A stretch of 64,000 nucleotides of DNA from Cognatishimia sp. MH4019 (GCF_020177595.1 NZ_JAHTBL010000011.1:1-64000), one strand, 5' to 3'; shown: positions 55,509 to 64,000, counted from the stretch's first letter. The notes: generated by a model not told the origin, from the letters alone. Numbers and translations: made by a program.

Positions 55509-55678
55509 AGCTGCTTGGCCAGCAGGTAAGCCGCTGGAATCGCGATAATAAATCCAACACCCGCAGCGGCCAGAATTGGCGCAAGCGTGCCATAGCCCGA
55601 CACCAATGCAATCACCACGCCGACCCCGGCAAAGGTCGGTGCGGCCATGGTGTAAAGGGTGAGCGCGAGACGGATCAT
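55499..55678 (-). CDS. Small two-helix membrane protein
   Basis: A 59-residue protein of two hydrophobic helices (LYTMAAPTFAGVGVVIALVSGYG and LAAAGVGFIIAIPAAYLLAKQLYT). Similar Rhodobacterales proteins are sometimes labelled CTP synthetase by databases, which the sequence does not support. I prefer the ATG at 55678, with AGGTGG before it, over a GTG three codons earlier. Its 3' end overlaps the esterase stop. Confidence 0.7.
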   Translation of the reverse strand: MIRLALTLYTMAAPTFAGVGVVIALVSGYGTLAPILAAAGVGFIIAIPAAYLLAKQLYT

Positions 55679-55760
55679 GGGAGCCACCTTAGCTGATCTG
55701 CGCGCATGATATCGCGCACCCCGGAACTGTCTTTGATGCAGGACAAACTGTCTGGTTCGG

Positions 55761-55799
55761 GTATGGTTTCGGTATGGCTTGCGTATGGCTCCTGTATGG
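55761..55799 (+). promoter_or_regulatory. Four GTATGG repeats at exact 11-bp spacing
   Basis: GTATGG begins at 55761, 55772, 55783 and 55794. The units lie one helical turn apart in the 153-base divergent gap between the small membrane gene and the VOC gene, ending 33 bases before the VOC start. This suggests cooperative binding of a regulator on one face of DNA. No family is known to me. Confidence 0.6.
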
Positions 55800-55831
55800 A
55801 CACTGCGCGGCGCAAAACCGGGAGGAAACGG

Positions 55832-56254
55832 ATGAGCTGGTCAATCCATCATGTGAACCTAGAGGCGCGCGATTTGCGCAAAACAGCCGGCTTCTACGCC
55901 GCGATGCTGGGGATGGAGGAGCACGCCTGGGCGTTCCCTGCGTCCCGCGGATATCTGCCGGGCGATCCGGACAAACTGGCGCTGTTTGGCGATGGGCGCG
56001 ACAGCCATTCCGGGCTGCACCTGATCGCGCCGGATGAGGCGTTCGCAGCGAAGAACGACCTGACCCACAACCCGTCAGTCGGCGGGCATGTGGCGTTCGA
56101 GGTGGACGATCTGGAGGCTGTGATTGCGCGGTTGCGGGCGGCGGGCATCCGCTATTCCCTGACGGGCGAGTTCGCCATTCCGGGGATGCGGCATCTGTAT
56201 GTGGAGGATCCAGACGGCAACATGATCGAAGTGAACGAAAGGTTAAAGCGATGA
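55832..56254 (+). CDS. VOC-family (glyoxalase/bleomycin resistance-type) protein
   Basis: A 140-residue vicinal-oxygen-chelate protein. WSIHHVNLEARDLRKTAGFYAAMLGM contains the first metal histidine, HVAFEVDDLEAVIARLRAAG the second strand-helix unit, and LYVEDPDGNMIEVNE the terminal metal glutamate. Catalytic activity and substrate are open. The start at 55832 follows GGGAGGAAACGG; upstream codons lack an RBS. Its stop overlaps the Dabb gene by four bases. Confidence 0.9.
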   Translation: MSWSIHHVNLEARDLRKTAGFYAAMLGMEEHAWAFPASRGYLPGDPDKLALFGDGRDSHSGLHLIAPDEAFAAKNDLTHNPSVGGHVAFEVDDLEAVIARLRAAGIRYSLTGEFAIPGMRHLYVEDPDGNMIEVNERLKR

Positions 56255-56553
56255 TCCGGCATATCGTGTTGTGCAAGGTGTCTGCAGAGGCGGACCCGGC
56301 GGAAGTCGCGGCGGTCTGGGCGGGTTTGGCCGCGCTGGAAGGCGTGGTGCCGGGGCTTCTGGGGAGCCATTTCGGCGCCGATGTCAGCCCCGAGGGCATC
56401 GGGCGCGGCTATAACCACGGGTTCACGATGGATTTCGAGGATAGGGCGGCGCTGGAGGGGTATTTGGTGCACCCGGCGCATGTTGAGGCCGGGGGGCGGT
56501 TGGTTGGGATTTGTGAAGGGGGTGTTGAGGGGGTTTGTGTGGTGGATTTTTGA
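56251..56553 (+). CDS. Dabb-family stress-responsive alpha/beta barrel protein
   Basis: A 100-residue Dabb (PF07876-type) protein: it opens MIRHIVLCKVSAEADPAEV, contains the helix LAALEGVVPGLLGSHFGADV, and ends GYNHGFTMDFEDRAALEGYLVHPAHVEAG. These small ferredoxin-fold proteins dimerise and usually have an unclear enzymatic or stress role. It is coupled to the VOC gene by ATGA. It is the last core gene before the accessory insert that precedes lepA. Confidence 0.9.
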   Translation: MIRHIVLCKVSAEADPAEVAAVWAGLAALEGVVPGLLGSHFGADVSPEGIGRGYNHGFTMDFEDRAALEGYLVHPAHVEAGGRLVGICEGGVEGVCVVDF

Positions 56554-56654
56554 TAGCACCAATATTGTAAGTTTTTTTGCCCGATAAGAATTTTTGCACC
56601 GTTTTTGACAAAATTTGTGTTGGCGCACCGGCAAAGCACTGTATGTTGTGACCC

Positions 56655-57053
56655 ATGAGGACACTTAGCGAATTGGAAGTAGCGAATGCCGAGATGCTGG
56701 CATCCAAGCGGAGACTTGATGATGCGCTTCATGAGTTCCGTGATGCCTGTGCAAAGTATAGCTACTATTATGAACAGCAGTTTTCTGGCGCCGCCCACAA
56801 AATTGAAGAAAAAGATCGAGAAAGACAACCAAAGGGTAGAGTCGAGGACTTGGTGCGTGCGGTCTTTCAAACAGGCAACCTAGGTGCTGCAAAGTTCGGT
56901 CAACTACGCGACGCCGTTGGTGCTATAGCAGGAACCGAGGTCAACGAGACCACACTTCGTAAGACGTTGTATCGAATGGAAAAAAAACAAGAGCTAGAAC
57001 GAAACTTTGGCCTTTGGGCGAAAGGCCAGAAAATGCGAAGTCTCATAAAATAA
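56655..57053 (+). CDS. Hypothetical protein with coiled-coil and winged-helix-like end
   Basis: A 132-residue protein in AT-richer DNA than its neighbours. It begins with a likely coiled coil (LSELEVANAEMLASKRRLDDALHEF), followed by GAAKFGQLRDAVGAIAGTEVNETTLRKTLYRMEKKQELERN, which reads like a winged helix. I know no family. It is one of two genes of an accessory insert between the Dabb gene and lepA, 123 bases ahead of the Abi-like gene. It could be a regulator of that gene, by analogy only. Confidence 0.6.
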   Translation: MRTLSELEVANAEMLASKRRLDDALHEFRDACAKYSYYYEQQFSGAAHKIEEKDRERQPKGRVEDLVRAVFQTGNLGAAKFGQLRDAVGAIAGTEVNETTLRKTLYRMEKKQELERNFGLWAKGQKMRSLIK

Positions 57054-57175
57054 AATGGGGCAAGCTGTTACCAGCTTACCCCAAAGAGTTGTTAACTCGC
57101 CTCCTAGGGGTATACGCTAGCGTAGTGACCAAGTCTAAGAGTTCACTCATTAAACATGGGGTAATAGTACTAGAA

Positions 57176-57847
57176 ATGCAAGTTCTTTTGTCACACGACC
57201 CCGTAATCGTGAACTCAATGAAGAAGTCGTTAAGCGCTTCCCGTTTTCAACGATATCTCGCAGATTCTGATGGAAATGATGGCAAAGCATTGTCACTCTA
57301 TCAACATAATTCTCGTCTGTGCCAATCGTTGTACATTTACACACAAGCTTGGGAAATCTGCCTTAGGAACAAGATCGATGAATTCTTAAGGACTAAGTAT
57401 GGTGATCGGTGGTTCGAGAACCAGGGAGCCATCCGAAATTTCAAAAAACATGATCGTAGGTCTCTAGACACCACTGTTTCCCGCCAGAAACGAGAGCGTA
57501 ACAGCACACGCCTGAAAGCTGATGTGGTAGTAGCAGATCTCTCAGCAGGTTTTTGGGTCTCGCAACTATCGGTAGACTACGAAGCACACTATCGCTGGGC
57601 CAACGGCGTCGGAGCGATATTTCCAAACGATTTCTCACTCGACCGGCAAGCTGCTTGGGAGATATGCGACCGATCTCGACGATTACGCAATCGCATCGCG
57701 CATCATGAGCCAATTTATCATTTTGATCTGAACGCCCACTACCGCGACCTACAGCGCATCACTGCAGCAATGTGCAAAGGGACCTTCCTCTTCGCCAACC
57801 AAAACTGCACATTCAGAGAAGTTCATGATGGATGGCCTGCCGAATAG
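57176..57847 (+). CDS. Abi-like protein with HEPN motif (Abi_2 type)
   Basis: A 223-residue protein. The body resembles Abi-like proteins (AbiD/AbiF), with LSLYQHNSRLCQSLYIYTQAWEICLRNKID, and DADL-like helices; near the end RRLRNRIAHHEPIYH carries R-N-R-I-A-H, the RX4H catalytic motif of HEPN RNases. Such proteins abort phage infection by cleaving RNA. The open frame goes up to 57014, but that part overlaps the previous gene; I use the ATG at 57176, with ATG 57218 as alternative. AT-rich and orphan. Confidence 0.8.
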   Translation: MQVLLSHDPVIVNSMKKSLSASRFQRYLADSDGNDGKALSLYQHNSRLCQSLYIYTQAWEICLRNKIDEFLRTKYGDRWFENQGAIRNFKKHDRRSLDTTVSRQKRERNSTRLKADVVVADLSAGFWVSQLSVDYEAHYRWANGVGAIFPNDFSLDRQAAWEICDRSRRLRNRIAHHEPIYHFDLNAHYRDLQRITAAMCKGTFLFANQNCTFREVHDGWPAE

Positions 57848-57928
57848 TTTACCAGCAGTCTATTGATCTCGCTTCACAATTCACAGGTGTGGGCACGCAT
57901 TTCGCTGCGCGAATTGCTTCAGCCCACC

Positions 57929-57967
57929 CGGCACTTAAGATGGACTAAGAGTCCATCTTAAGTGCCG
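57929..57967. repeat. Perfect 17-bp inverted repeat over the lepA stop codon
   Basis: CGGCACTTAAGATGGAC is mirrored exactly by GTCCATCTTAAGTGCCG with a 5-base loop that holds the lepA stop. There is no T-run, so it does not look like a standard terminator. Confidence 0.85.
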
Positions 57968-59744
57968 AAATAAACGCCTCCTGTGGGATATCAACCTTCC
58001 CGAACTGGCGCATCTTCTTCTTACCGGCCTTCTGCTTCTCCAGCAGTTTCTTCTTGCGGGTGGCGTCTCCGCCGTAGCATTTGGCGGTCACGTCCTTGCG
58101 CAGGGCGGCGAGGGTTTCGCGGGCGATGACGCGGCCTCCGATGGCGGCCTGGATCGGGATTTTGAACATGTGGCGCGGGATCAGGTCTTTGAGCTTTTCG
58201 CACATCGCACGGCCCCGCATTTCGGCGCGGTCGCGGTGGACCATGGTGGAGAGCGCGTCGACCGGTTCCTCGTTCACCAGCACCTGCATTTTGACAAGGA
58301 AATCCTGCCGGTAGCCGATCATCTGGTAATCGAAACTGGCGTAACCTTTCGTTACGGATTTCAGCCTATCGTAGAAATCGAACACTACCTCGTTGAGCGG
58401 CAGGTCATAGACGACCATCGCGCGGGTGCCGGCATAGGTAAGGTCCTGCTGGATGCCGCGGCGGTCCTGACACAGTTTCAGCACGTCGCCCAGATAGTCG
58501 TCGGGCACAAGGATCGTGGCCTTGATGCGCGGCTCTTCGATGCGGTCGACGAGGGACAGGTCGGGCATGTCGGCGGGGTTGTGCAGCTCGATCATCTCGC
58601 CGTCGCGCAGGTAGACGTGGTAGATCACCGACGGCGCGGTGGTGATGAGTTCGATATCATATTCGCGCTCGATCCGGTCGCGGATCACTTCGAGGTGTAG
58701 CAGGCCCAGAAAGCCGCAGCGGAAGCCGAAGCCGAGGGCGGCGGAGGTTTCCATCTCGAAGCTGAACGAGGCGTCGTTCAGGGCGAGCTTTTCGATGGCG
58801 TCGCGGAGGTCTTCGAACTGGGCGTTATCGACGGGGAAGAGGCCGCAGAAGACGACCGGCTGGGACGGCTTGAAGCCGGGCAGCGCGTCGGTCGTGCCGT
58901 GTTTTTCATGGGTGATCGTGTCACCCACGCGGGTGTCGCGCACCTGCTTGATGGAGGCGGTCAGGAAGCCGATTTCGCCGGGGCCGAGCGTGTCGATGGT
59001 CTCCATCGCGGGGCGGAAGACGCCGATGCGGTCGACATGGTGGACCGAGCCGTTCGACAGCATCTTGATCTTGTCGCCCTTCTTGAGGTGCCCGTCGATG
59101 ATGCGGACAAGGACGATCACGCCGAGATAGGCGTCGTACCAGCTGTCGACCAGCATCGCTTTCAGCGGCGCGTCGGGGTCACCGCTGGGGCTAGGCAGTT
59201 TGGTGACGATGGCTTCGAGGGTTTCGTGGATGCCGACGCCCGTCTTGGCGGAGACCTGAATGGCGTCGGTGGCGTCTATGCCGATCACGTCCTCGATCTG
59301 TTCGGCCACGCGGTCGCAGTCGGATGCGGGCAGGTCGATCTTATTCAGAACGGGGACGATTTCGTGATCGGCATCAATGGCTTGGTAGACATTGGCGAGC
59401 GTCTGCGCCTCGACCCCTTGGGTGCTGTCCACGACCAGAAGGGAGCCTTCGACGGCGCGCATGGAGCGGCTGACCTCATAGGCGAAATCGACGTGGCCGG
59501 GGGTGTCGATCAGGTTGAGGACGTAGGCCTGCCCGTCATCGGCAGTGTAGTCGATGCGGACGGTGTTGGCCTTGATGGTGATGCCGCGTTCTCGCTCGAT
59601 ATCCATCGCGTCGAGAAGCTGTTCCTTCATGTCGCGATCCTGCACCGTGCCCGTCTCTTGGATGAGGCGGTCCGCGAGCGTGGATTTGCCGTGGTCGATA
59701 TGCGCCACGATGGAGAAATTCCGGATTTTTGCGAGATCGGTCAT
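57945..59744 (-). CDS. lepA: Elongation factor 4 (LepA)
   Basis: A 599-residue translational GTPase, the standard LepA length, thought to back-translocate or remodel ribosomes under stress. G1 is [11 protein letters not shown]3 [13 protein letters not shown]4 [10 protein letters not shown], and the LepA-specific C-terminal domain ends [19 protein letters not shown] start it at the ATG giving [15 protein letters not shown]; an upstream extension to 59813 is not conserved in style. It is flanked on both sides by accessory inserts. Confidence 0.97.
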   Translation of the reverse strand: MTDLAKIRNFSIVAHIDHGKSTLADRLIQETGTVQDRDMKEQLLDAMDIERERGITIKANTVRIDYTADDGQAYVLNLIDTPGHVDFAYEVSRSMRAVEGSLLVVDSTQGVEAQTLANVYQAIDADHEIVPVLNKIDLPASDCDRVAEQIEDVIGIDATDAIQVSAKTGVGIHETLEAIVTKLPSPSGDPDAPLKAMLVDSWYDAYLGVIVLVRIIDGHLKKGDKIKMLSNGSVHHVDRIGVFRPAMETIDTLGPGEIGFLTASIKQVRDTRVGDTITHEKHGTTDALPGFKPSQPVVFCGLFPVDNAQFEDLRDAIEKLALNDASFSFEMETSAALGFGFRCGFLGLLHLEVIRDRIEREYDIELITTAPSVIYHVYLRDGEMIELHNPADMPDLSLVDRIEEPRIKATILVPDDYLGDVLKLCQDRRGIQQDLTYAGTRAMVVYDLPLNEVVFDFYDRLKSVTKGYASFDYQMIGYRQDFLVKMQVLVNEEPVDALSTMVHRDRAEMRGRAMCEKLKDLIPRHMFKIPIQAAIGGRVIARETLAALRKDVTAKCYGGDATRKKKLLEKQKAGKKKMRQFGKVDIPQEAFISALKMDS

Positions 59745-59889
59745 GGAAGTGGATATGCGGCGGAAATGGGGGTTGGTCAATGGGGGATGGTGAGGGTGCT
59801 TTGCCTGTTTCACACTATCAAATCATGCTGCACTTCAATTCTATAGCGCACAGCTTATCTATTGGAGCACAATCAAGAGGGGACTTGTA

Positions 59890-61170
59890 ATGAGTGACTT
59901 AGAGGGACTTCGCGCTGTCTTGACCCAACCCGAAAATGACTTCGGTAAGCTCATGTCTAGAGTTTTGTCTCCTGCACGACCTTTGCAATCTGTTGAGTTT
60001 TTGAGAGGACGTGCTGAGCAGCTGAATGCAATCAAGCGATCACTTTTACAACCTGGACGGCACGCACTAATCCATGGTCTGCGAGGTGTTGGCAAGTCGT
60101 CACTAGCGCAGACTTGCGCATATTCATTGGCAGACAGCGAAGATGCTGTTTTGATTGCGTGTGATGGGCAGAGCACTTTTTCTTCAATAATCAGAGAAGT
60201 TTTTGACCAAGTGAACGGTCGTAGTCCAACTCTAGAGAAGAGGATCACTGAAAAAGGCCTTAGTTTCGGAAGGTTCGGAATTTCTGCGGATGGGCGGGTA
60301 ACAACTGAGGAAGGTCGTTCGTCTAGTCCGAATTCAATAAATGAAGCAGTCAGACTGATTAGGTTCATTACTGAGAGCCTAGAGCGCGATTTAGTTGTGG
60401 TCGTAGATGAGTTCGATCTGATCGAAAATAGGAACGAGCAAATCTTGTTCACTAACTTCTTGAAACAGGTTTCCGATCAACACGTTAAGGCACGCTTTAT
60501 CGTCTGCGGGATCGGTGAGAGTGTTGAGGTCCTGATGGATGCCCACGGAAGTGCTGACCGCTATTTTCACACTGTTGGGCTAAAACAGCTGCCGTGGGAG
60601 GCACGTTACGAAATTGTAGAAAATGCTGCGTCAGCGCTCGGCATCGAGATTGATGAAAATACAGTCATACGAATTGCTCGCATAAGTGATGGGTTTCCTC
60701 ACTACGTTCACTTCATCTCTGAGAAGCTCTTTTGGCGGGTATTTGAAGCCCGCAACGGCGGTGTCGTAACACCTGAGCTATTTGAAAAGGCAATGAACGA
60801 CGCAGCAGAGGCGATGGATATGAAGTTACGAAAGCCCTATGAGGATGCTACACAAAAGTACCAAAACGACTATGAAACCGTTCTATGGGCTGCCGCAGAT
60901 GGACATGAACTGAGACGGAGAAGTAGTGACATCTTTTCGTCCTACGAACGGATAGCGACCGCTAGGCCGCAAGAGCGGTTGGATCGAGCAAAATTCAATC
61001 AACGCATCAACGCTCTCAAGAGAGACAGTCATGGAAGCATTCTGACTGGAACGAGAGCGGGTTGGTATGAATTCTCTGAGACAATGATACGGGGATATGT
61101 GCGACTTCGCGCTGAGCAAAACGGAGTTGATCTTGAGGTAGATCACCCGGCTGTCGCAAAAATTCTTTAA
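59890..61170 (+). CDS. Lone AAA/STAND-type ATPase, possible defence gene
   Basis: A 426-residue ATPase. RGRAEQLNAIKRSLLQPGRHALIHGLRGVGKSSLAQ is a sensor-type N-terminus with Walker A GLRGVGKS, DLVVVVDEFDLIENRNEQ gives Walker B, and a winged-helix-like C-terminal part follows (QERLDRAKFNQRINALKRDSH, then YVRLRAEQNGV). It resembles the AAA_16/ORC-like P-loop proteins that occur alone in accessory DNA, some of which act in phage defence. AGAGGGG lies before the ATG. AT-rich against flanking core genes; no partner gene is present. Confidence 0.7.
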   Translation: MSDLEGLRAVLTQPENDFGKLMSRVLSPARPLQSVEFLRGRAEQLNAIKRSLLQPGRHALIHGLRGVGKSSLAQTCAYSLADSEDAVLIACDGQSTFSSIIREVFDQVNGRSPTLEKRITEKGLSFGRFGISADGRVTTEEGRSSSPNSINEAVRLIRFITESLERDLVVVVDEFDLIENRNEQILFTNFLKQVSDQHVKARFIVCGIGESVEVLMDAHGSADRYFHTVGLKQLPWEARYEIVENAASALGIEIDENTVIRIARISDGFPHYVHFISEKLFWRVFEARNGGVVTPELFEKAMNDAAEAMDMKLRKPYEDATQKYQNDYETVLWAAADGHELRRRSSDIFSSYERIATARPQERLDRAKFNQRINALKRDSHGSILTGTRAGWYEFSETMIRGYVRLRAEQNGVDLEVDHPAVAKIL

Positions 61171-61305
61171 TGTGTCGGGCGTCTCTCAAAAGTGGGGTGA
61201 AAATTCGATACGGGAAGTTCTAACGTCGGATTTGGTCTCTCCAAATGCGCGCCCACTTAGTGGAGCCGCCTTCCCTTCCCTGCCCCCCTCCCTTACTCTC
61301 CCATT

Positions 61306-61929
61306 ATGTCCACCACCCCGCCCCTCAAAGACCTCATCGTCTGCCCAAACTGCGACGCTATTTATCACGTCGCAGAGCCGAAATTCGGGGAACGGGCGGT
61401 GTGTCAGCGCTGTCATACGGTGCTGATTGCCCCCCGCCGTCGCGCGGGGGCGCAGATCATTGCGGTGGCGCTCGCCGTGTTCATTCTTGTGCTGGCCGCT
61501 GCGGTCACGCCGTTTTTGTCGATTGAAGCTGGGGGGGCGCGGAACTCGGTCTCGGTGCTGGATGCGGCACTGATTTTCAGTGGAGGGCCTTTGGTTCTGG
61601 TCTCGCTTGGAACGGTCGCGATGATCCTTTTCATCCCGCTTTTGCGCGTGTTGTTGGTGATCTACGTGCTGTTTCCGGTGGTCGCGGACCGGCCTCCGGC
61701 GAAACACGCGGCCTGGGCGTTCAGCTTGTCCGAGGCCTTGCGGCCCTGGTCCATGGCCGAGATTTTCGCCATCGGCTGCGCGGTGGCACTGATCAAAGTG
61801 GCCGATCTGGCGCAGATCGCTTTTGGGCCGGCGTTCTGGATGTTTTGCGTCCTGACGGTGCTTGTGGTCGTTCAAGACAGCTTTTTATGCAGGTGGTCGG
61901 TTTGGAAATCCCTCGAAACGGCAAAGTAG
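61306..61929 (+). CDS. pqiA: PqiA-family membrane protein (first half-gene)
   Basis: A 207-residue inner-membrane protein of the PqiA type. A zinc-ribbon at its start (CPNCDAIYHVAEPKFGERAVCQRC) precedes about four hydrophobic segments (IIAVALAVFILVLAAAVTPFL, GPLVLVSLGTVAMILFI, VLLVIYVLFPVV). In E. coli the two halves of PqiA are one 417-residue protein; here they are separate genes. With PqiB it forms an envelope-spanning lipid transport system. Confidence 0.88.
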   Translation: MSTTPPLKDLIVCPNCDAIYHVAEPKFGERAVCQRCHTVLIAPRRRAGAQIIAVALAVFILVLAAAVTPFLSIEAGGARNSVSVLDAALIFSGGPLVLVSLGTVAMILFIPLLRVLLVIYVLFPVVADRPPAKHAAWAFSLSEALRPWSMAEIFAIGCAVALIKVADLAQIAFGPAFWMFCVLTVLVVVQDSFLCRWSVWKSLETAK

Positions 61930-62525
61930 TCACCGCCCGCGAGATCGGCGTCGTGGGGTGCCAGCGCTGCACGAAAGTGTGGCCGCTGGGCACGAAGCGT
62001 TGCACGCGCTGCGGAGCGACGATTGTCTCGCGCGATCACAAGGCGTTGCAGCGGGTCTGGGCGTGGTGGATTGTTGGGCTGCTCTGCTACATCCCGGCCA
62101 ATCTGTACCCGATGTTGCAGACCCGCACGCTGGTGTCGGTGCAGCAGGACACAATCGTGGGAGGGGTCGTGACGCTGATCAACCACGGCTCTTATGGAAT
62201 TGCGTTGGTGATCTTTCTGGCATCGGTCATGATCCCGGTGGGCAAGTTTCTGGCCATTGCTTTTCTGGCGCTGGCCGCGCAGAGAGGCACGACGAGCCCG
62301 TCAAGCCAGCGCATGGGGCTTTATGAGATCGTGGAATATATCGGACGGTGGTCGATGATTGATGTGTTTGTGGTGGCGATCCTGTCGTCCCTGGTTCAGC
62401 TGAACGCGCTGGCTGCAGTGAACCCCGGCCCGGCGGCGCTGTTCTTCGGGCTGTCGGTTATCTTCACCATGCTGTCGGCGCAAAGTTTCGACGCGCGCTT
62501 GATCTGGGATGCGGAACGGTCATGA
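61887..62525 (+). CDS. pqiA: PqiA-family membrane protein (second half-gene)
   Basis: A 212-residue protein, second half of the PqiA pair. Its zinc ribbon is GCQRCTKVWPLGTKRCTRCGA and the membrane part has about four helices (WAWWIVGLLCYIPANLYPML, GIALVIFLASVMIPVGKFLAIAFLAL). It overlaps the preceding gene by 43 bases if the ATG at 61887 is used; a TTG about 14 bases later is possible. Its stop overlaps the PqiB start (ATGA). Confidence 0.85.
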   Translation: MQVVGLEIPRNGKVVTAREIGVVGCQRCTKVWPLGTKRCTRCGATIVSRDHKALQRVWAWWIVGLLCYIPANLYPMLQTRTLVSVQQDTIVGGVVTLINHGSYGIALVIFLASVMIPVGKFLAIAFLALAAQRGTTSPSSQRMGLYEIVEYIGRWSMIDVFVVAILSSLVQLNALAAVNPGPAALFFGLSVIFTMLSAQSFDARLIWDAERS

Positions 62526-64000
62526 GCGAAACGCCCCCTCCGGTGCAGATCGAGCCTGCGCGGCGCTCTTGGGTGGAGCGTGTCTCGGTCGTGTGGGTTG
62601 TGCCGATCATTGCGCTTCTGATCGCACTTGGTGTGGCCTATAGCAGTTACGCGGATCGCGGCCCGTTGATCGAGATCACGTTCGACACGGCAGCGGGTGT
62701 GAAGGCCAGCCAGACAGAGCTGCATTACCGCGACGTGGTCGTCGGGTTGGTCGAAGAGGTTCGCTTTACGGACGATCTGAGCGCGGTGATCGCGGTGGTG
62801 CGGGTGGACAAGGATGTGGCACCGTTTATCGACAGTTCCGCCCGGTTTTGGGTGGTGCGCCCGGAGGTTACCACGCAAGGGGTCAGCGGCCTCGATACGG
62901 TGCTGAACGGTGTCTACATCGAAGGCTCTTGGGACACGGTCGCCGGGGACGAACGGCGCAGTTTTGTGGGCCTTACCGATCCGCCGCTGATCCGGCCGGG
63001 TCAGCCGGGATTGGAGCTGGGCCTGCGTGCTGTTGGCGACACGGTGCTGAACGGCGACACGCCGATCTTTTTCCGAGGCGTCGAAGTGGGGCGCATGGGC
63101 ACGGCGCGTATCTCGCGCGATGGCGGGTTCACCATTGCCGAGGCGATCATCTATGAGCCTTACGACCGCCTGATTTCGGATGCCACGCGGTTCTGGGACA
63201 GTTCGGGGTTCACGTTCTCTCTTGGGCCTGCGGGGGCGGAACTGGATTTCACCTCTCTCGCATCGCTGGTCGGCGGGGGTGTGACGTTTGATACGTTCAT
63301 TTCAGGCGGCGCGCCGGCACAAGATGGCGACGTATTCGACGTCTTTTCCGAACAGACCATGGCGCGGGCCAGCGTGTTCAACGCCTCGGATGTGGAGCCG
63401 CTCAACATCAACGTCATCTTCGAGGAAAACGTAGCCGGGTTGGCCGTGGGCGCGCCTGTCGAGCTCAACGGTCTGCGCATCGGCGAGGTCAGCAATGTGA
63501 ACGGTCTGGTGGATCGTGCGCGATTTGGCGATGCGCGGGTGCGTTTGATCGTCACTTTGTCGATCCAGCCAGCGCGGCTGGGGCTGCAAAGCGAGCCGAC
63601 CGCCCAGAACGCCCTGGATTTTCTGACCGCAAGCGTTGTCAACGGGCTGCGGGCGCGGCTTGCCTCGGCTGGGCTGCTGACCGGGGGACTGAAGATCGAG
63701 TTTGTGGTTGTCGAAGACGCAGAGCTGAGCTTGTTGGACCGTTCCACCACGCCCTTCCCGGTGATGCCGGTCACAGGCAGCGAAATCAGCGATGTGACGG
63801 TGAGTGCCGAAGGCGCGCTAGAGCGGATCAGCGCGCTGCCGGTCGAGGAGTTGTTGAACTCTGCCATCGACTTTTTGAACGCCGGCACTGCCTTGGTGGC
63901 CGATCAGGCGTTGCAGGACACGCCCGAGGAAATTCAGGCATTGATCGGCGATATGCGTGGATTGGTCGGCTCGGACGCGGCGCAGAACGTGCCGGTGTTG
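62522..64000 (+). CDS. pqiB: MCE/PqiB-family intermembrane transport protein (partial)
   Basis: Runs off the right edge of the window; 493 codons are visible. A single N-terminal helix (VSVVWVVPIIALLIALGVAYSSYA) anchors it, and repeats of MCE-domain sequence follow: EITFDTAAGVKASQTELHYRDVVVGLVEEV, VLNGDTPIFFRGVEVGRMG, VGAPVELNGLRIGEVSNV. It should build a periplasmic lipid tunnel with PqiA. ATGA overlap with the upstream gene makes the three a unit. Confidence 0.93.
   Translation, partial: MSETPPPVQIEPARRSWVERVSVVWVVPIIALLIALGVAYSSYADRGPLIEITFDTAAGVKASQTELHYRDVVVGLVEEVRFTDDLSAVIAVVRVDKDVAPFIDSSARFWVVRPEVTTQGVSGLDTVLNGVYIEGSWDTVAGDERRSFVGLTDPPLIRPGQPGLELGLRAVGDTVLNGDTPIFFRGVEVGRMGTARISRDGGFTIAEAIIYEPYDRLISDATRFWDSSGFTFSLGPAGAELDFTSLASLVGGGVTFDTFISGGAPAQDGDVFDVFSEQTMARASVFNASDVEPLNINVIFEENVAGLAVGAPVELNGLRIGEVSNVNGLVDRARFGDARVRLIVTLSIQPARLGLQSEPTAQNALDFLTASVVNGLRARLASAGLLTGGLKIEFVVVEDAELSLLDRSTTPFPVMPVTGSEISDVTVSAEGALERISALPVEELLNSAIDFLNAGTALVADQALQDTPEEIQALIGDMRGLVGSDAAQNVPVL

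Noticed and set aside
56605-56647. Promoter-like TTGACA or TTGGCG with TATGTT ahead of the coiled-coil gene
   Set aside because: The -10 would lie only eight bases from the ATG, and the alternative spacing does not fit.
1-64000. CRISPR array or rRNA operon
   Set aside because: No regularly spaced repeats with unique spacers and no rRNA sequence seen.

Overview
The window reads as a chromosomal segment of a marine alphaproteobacterium of the order Rhodobacterales (Roseobacter group). The evidence is the high GC, the gene order yacG / short RNase E-G / maf / infA / LMW phosphatase / UPF0262 / hisD / DUF2948 / murA, the paired MerR regulators in front of a beta-oxidation operon, a Hint-domain protein, TTTGCAAA sites upstream of prpE, and many ATGA-type gene overlaps. 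Genus and species cannot be fixed from the sequence alone. Layout. 1-5130 is a lower-GC accessory block: a UvrD-type helicase with an internal nuclease-like patch and C-terminal zinc fingers, a DUF3768 protein, an HNH protein and an orphan with an RNxxxxxH (HEPN-like) motif. It ends in a cluster of six ACTGTGCTAG-like repeats that abuts the 3' end of tRNA-Phe, which looks like an island boundary. 5131-11582 is a housekeeping block transcribed leftward (translation initiation, RNA decay, histidine and peptidoglycan synthesis). tRNA-Thr follows, with a partial second copy of its 3' end 113 bp further on. 11881-16811 holds two small conserved proteins, an acyl-CoA synthetase and an ABC half-transporter. 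tRNA-Gly, a GT61 glycosyltransferase, a YedK/SRAP protein, a DUF952 protein, pyrD and an ArsC-like protein follow. 21867-23883 is a complete IS1595-type transposon, with matched inverted ends and an 8-bp target duplication, that carries two passenger genes. It landed in the centre of what looks like an intergenic repeat element; two better copies of that element lie elsewhere in the window. 24001-33681 is a fatty-acid/acyl-CoA degradation region: two thioesterases, two MerR regulators, an acyl-CoA dehydrogenase, a GST, a thiolase and a FadJ-like bifunctional enzyme. 33730-40848 carries a small NTPase, a Hint protein, a sulfotransferase, a DMT transporter, a second acyl-CoA synthetase, a protein that resembles an M48 peptidase without its catalytic motif, and a SPOR-domain protein. 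40925-45428 is a nucleoside salvage operon (cdd-deoA-deoB-add-upp) opposite maeB, with a palindrome in front of maeB. prpE, an orphan acidic protein with a degenerate NtrC-like regulator, nadK and glyA follow. 54330-56553 has small conserved proteins, an esterase, and a VOC/Dabb pair preceded by four GTATGG units at exact 11-bp steps. Two AT-richer accessory insertions flank lepA: a small protein with an Abi-like HEPN protein (56655-57847), and a lone AAA ATPase (59890-61170). The window ends inside a pqiA-pqiA-pqiB cluster. How the genes work together. Acyl-CoA synthetases, dehydrogenase, thiolase, FadJ and thioesterases form a beta-oxidation module, probably under the MerR pair. PrpE and the malic enzyme/phosphotransacetylase fusion connect to propionate and C4 metabolism. 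cdd/deoA/deoB/add/upp recover bases and pentose from nucleosides. The best candidates for something undescribed are the passenger genes of the IS1595 element, the HEPN-type genes in the two islands, the lone AAA ATPase, the 11-bp-phased GTATGG array and the iteron-like array at tRNA-Phe.
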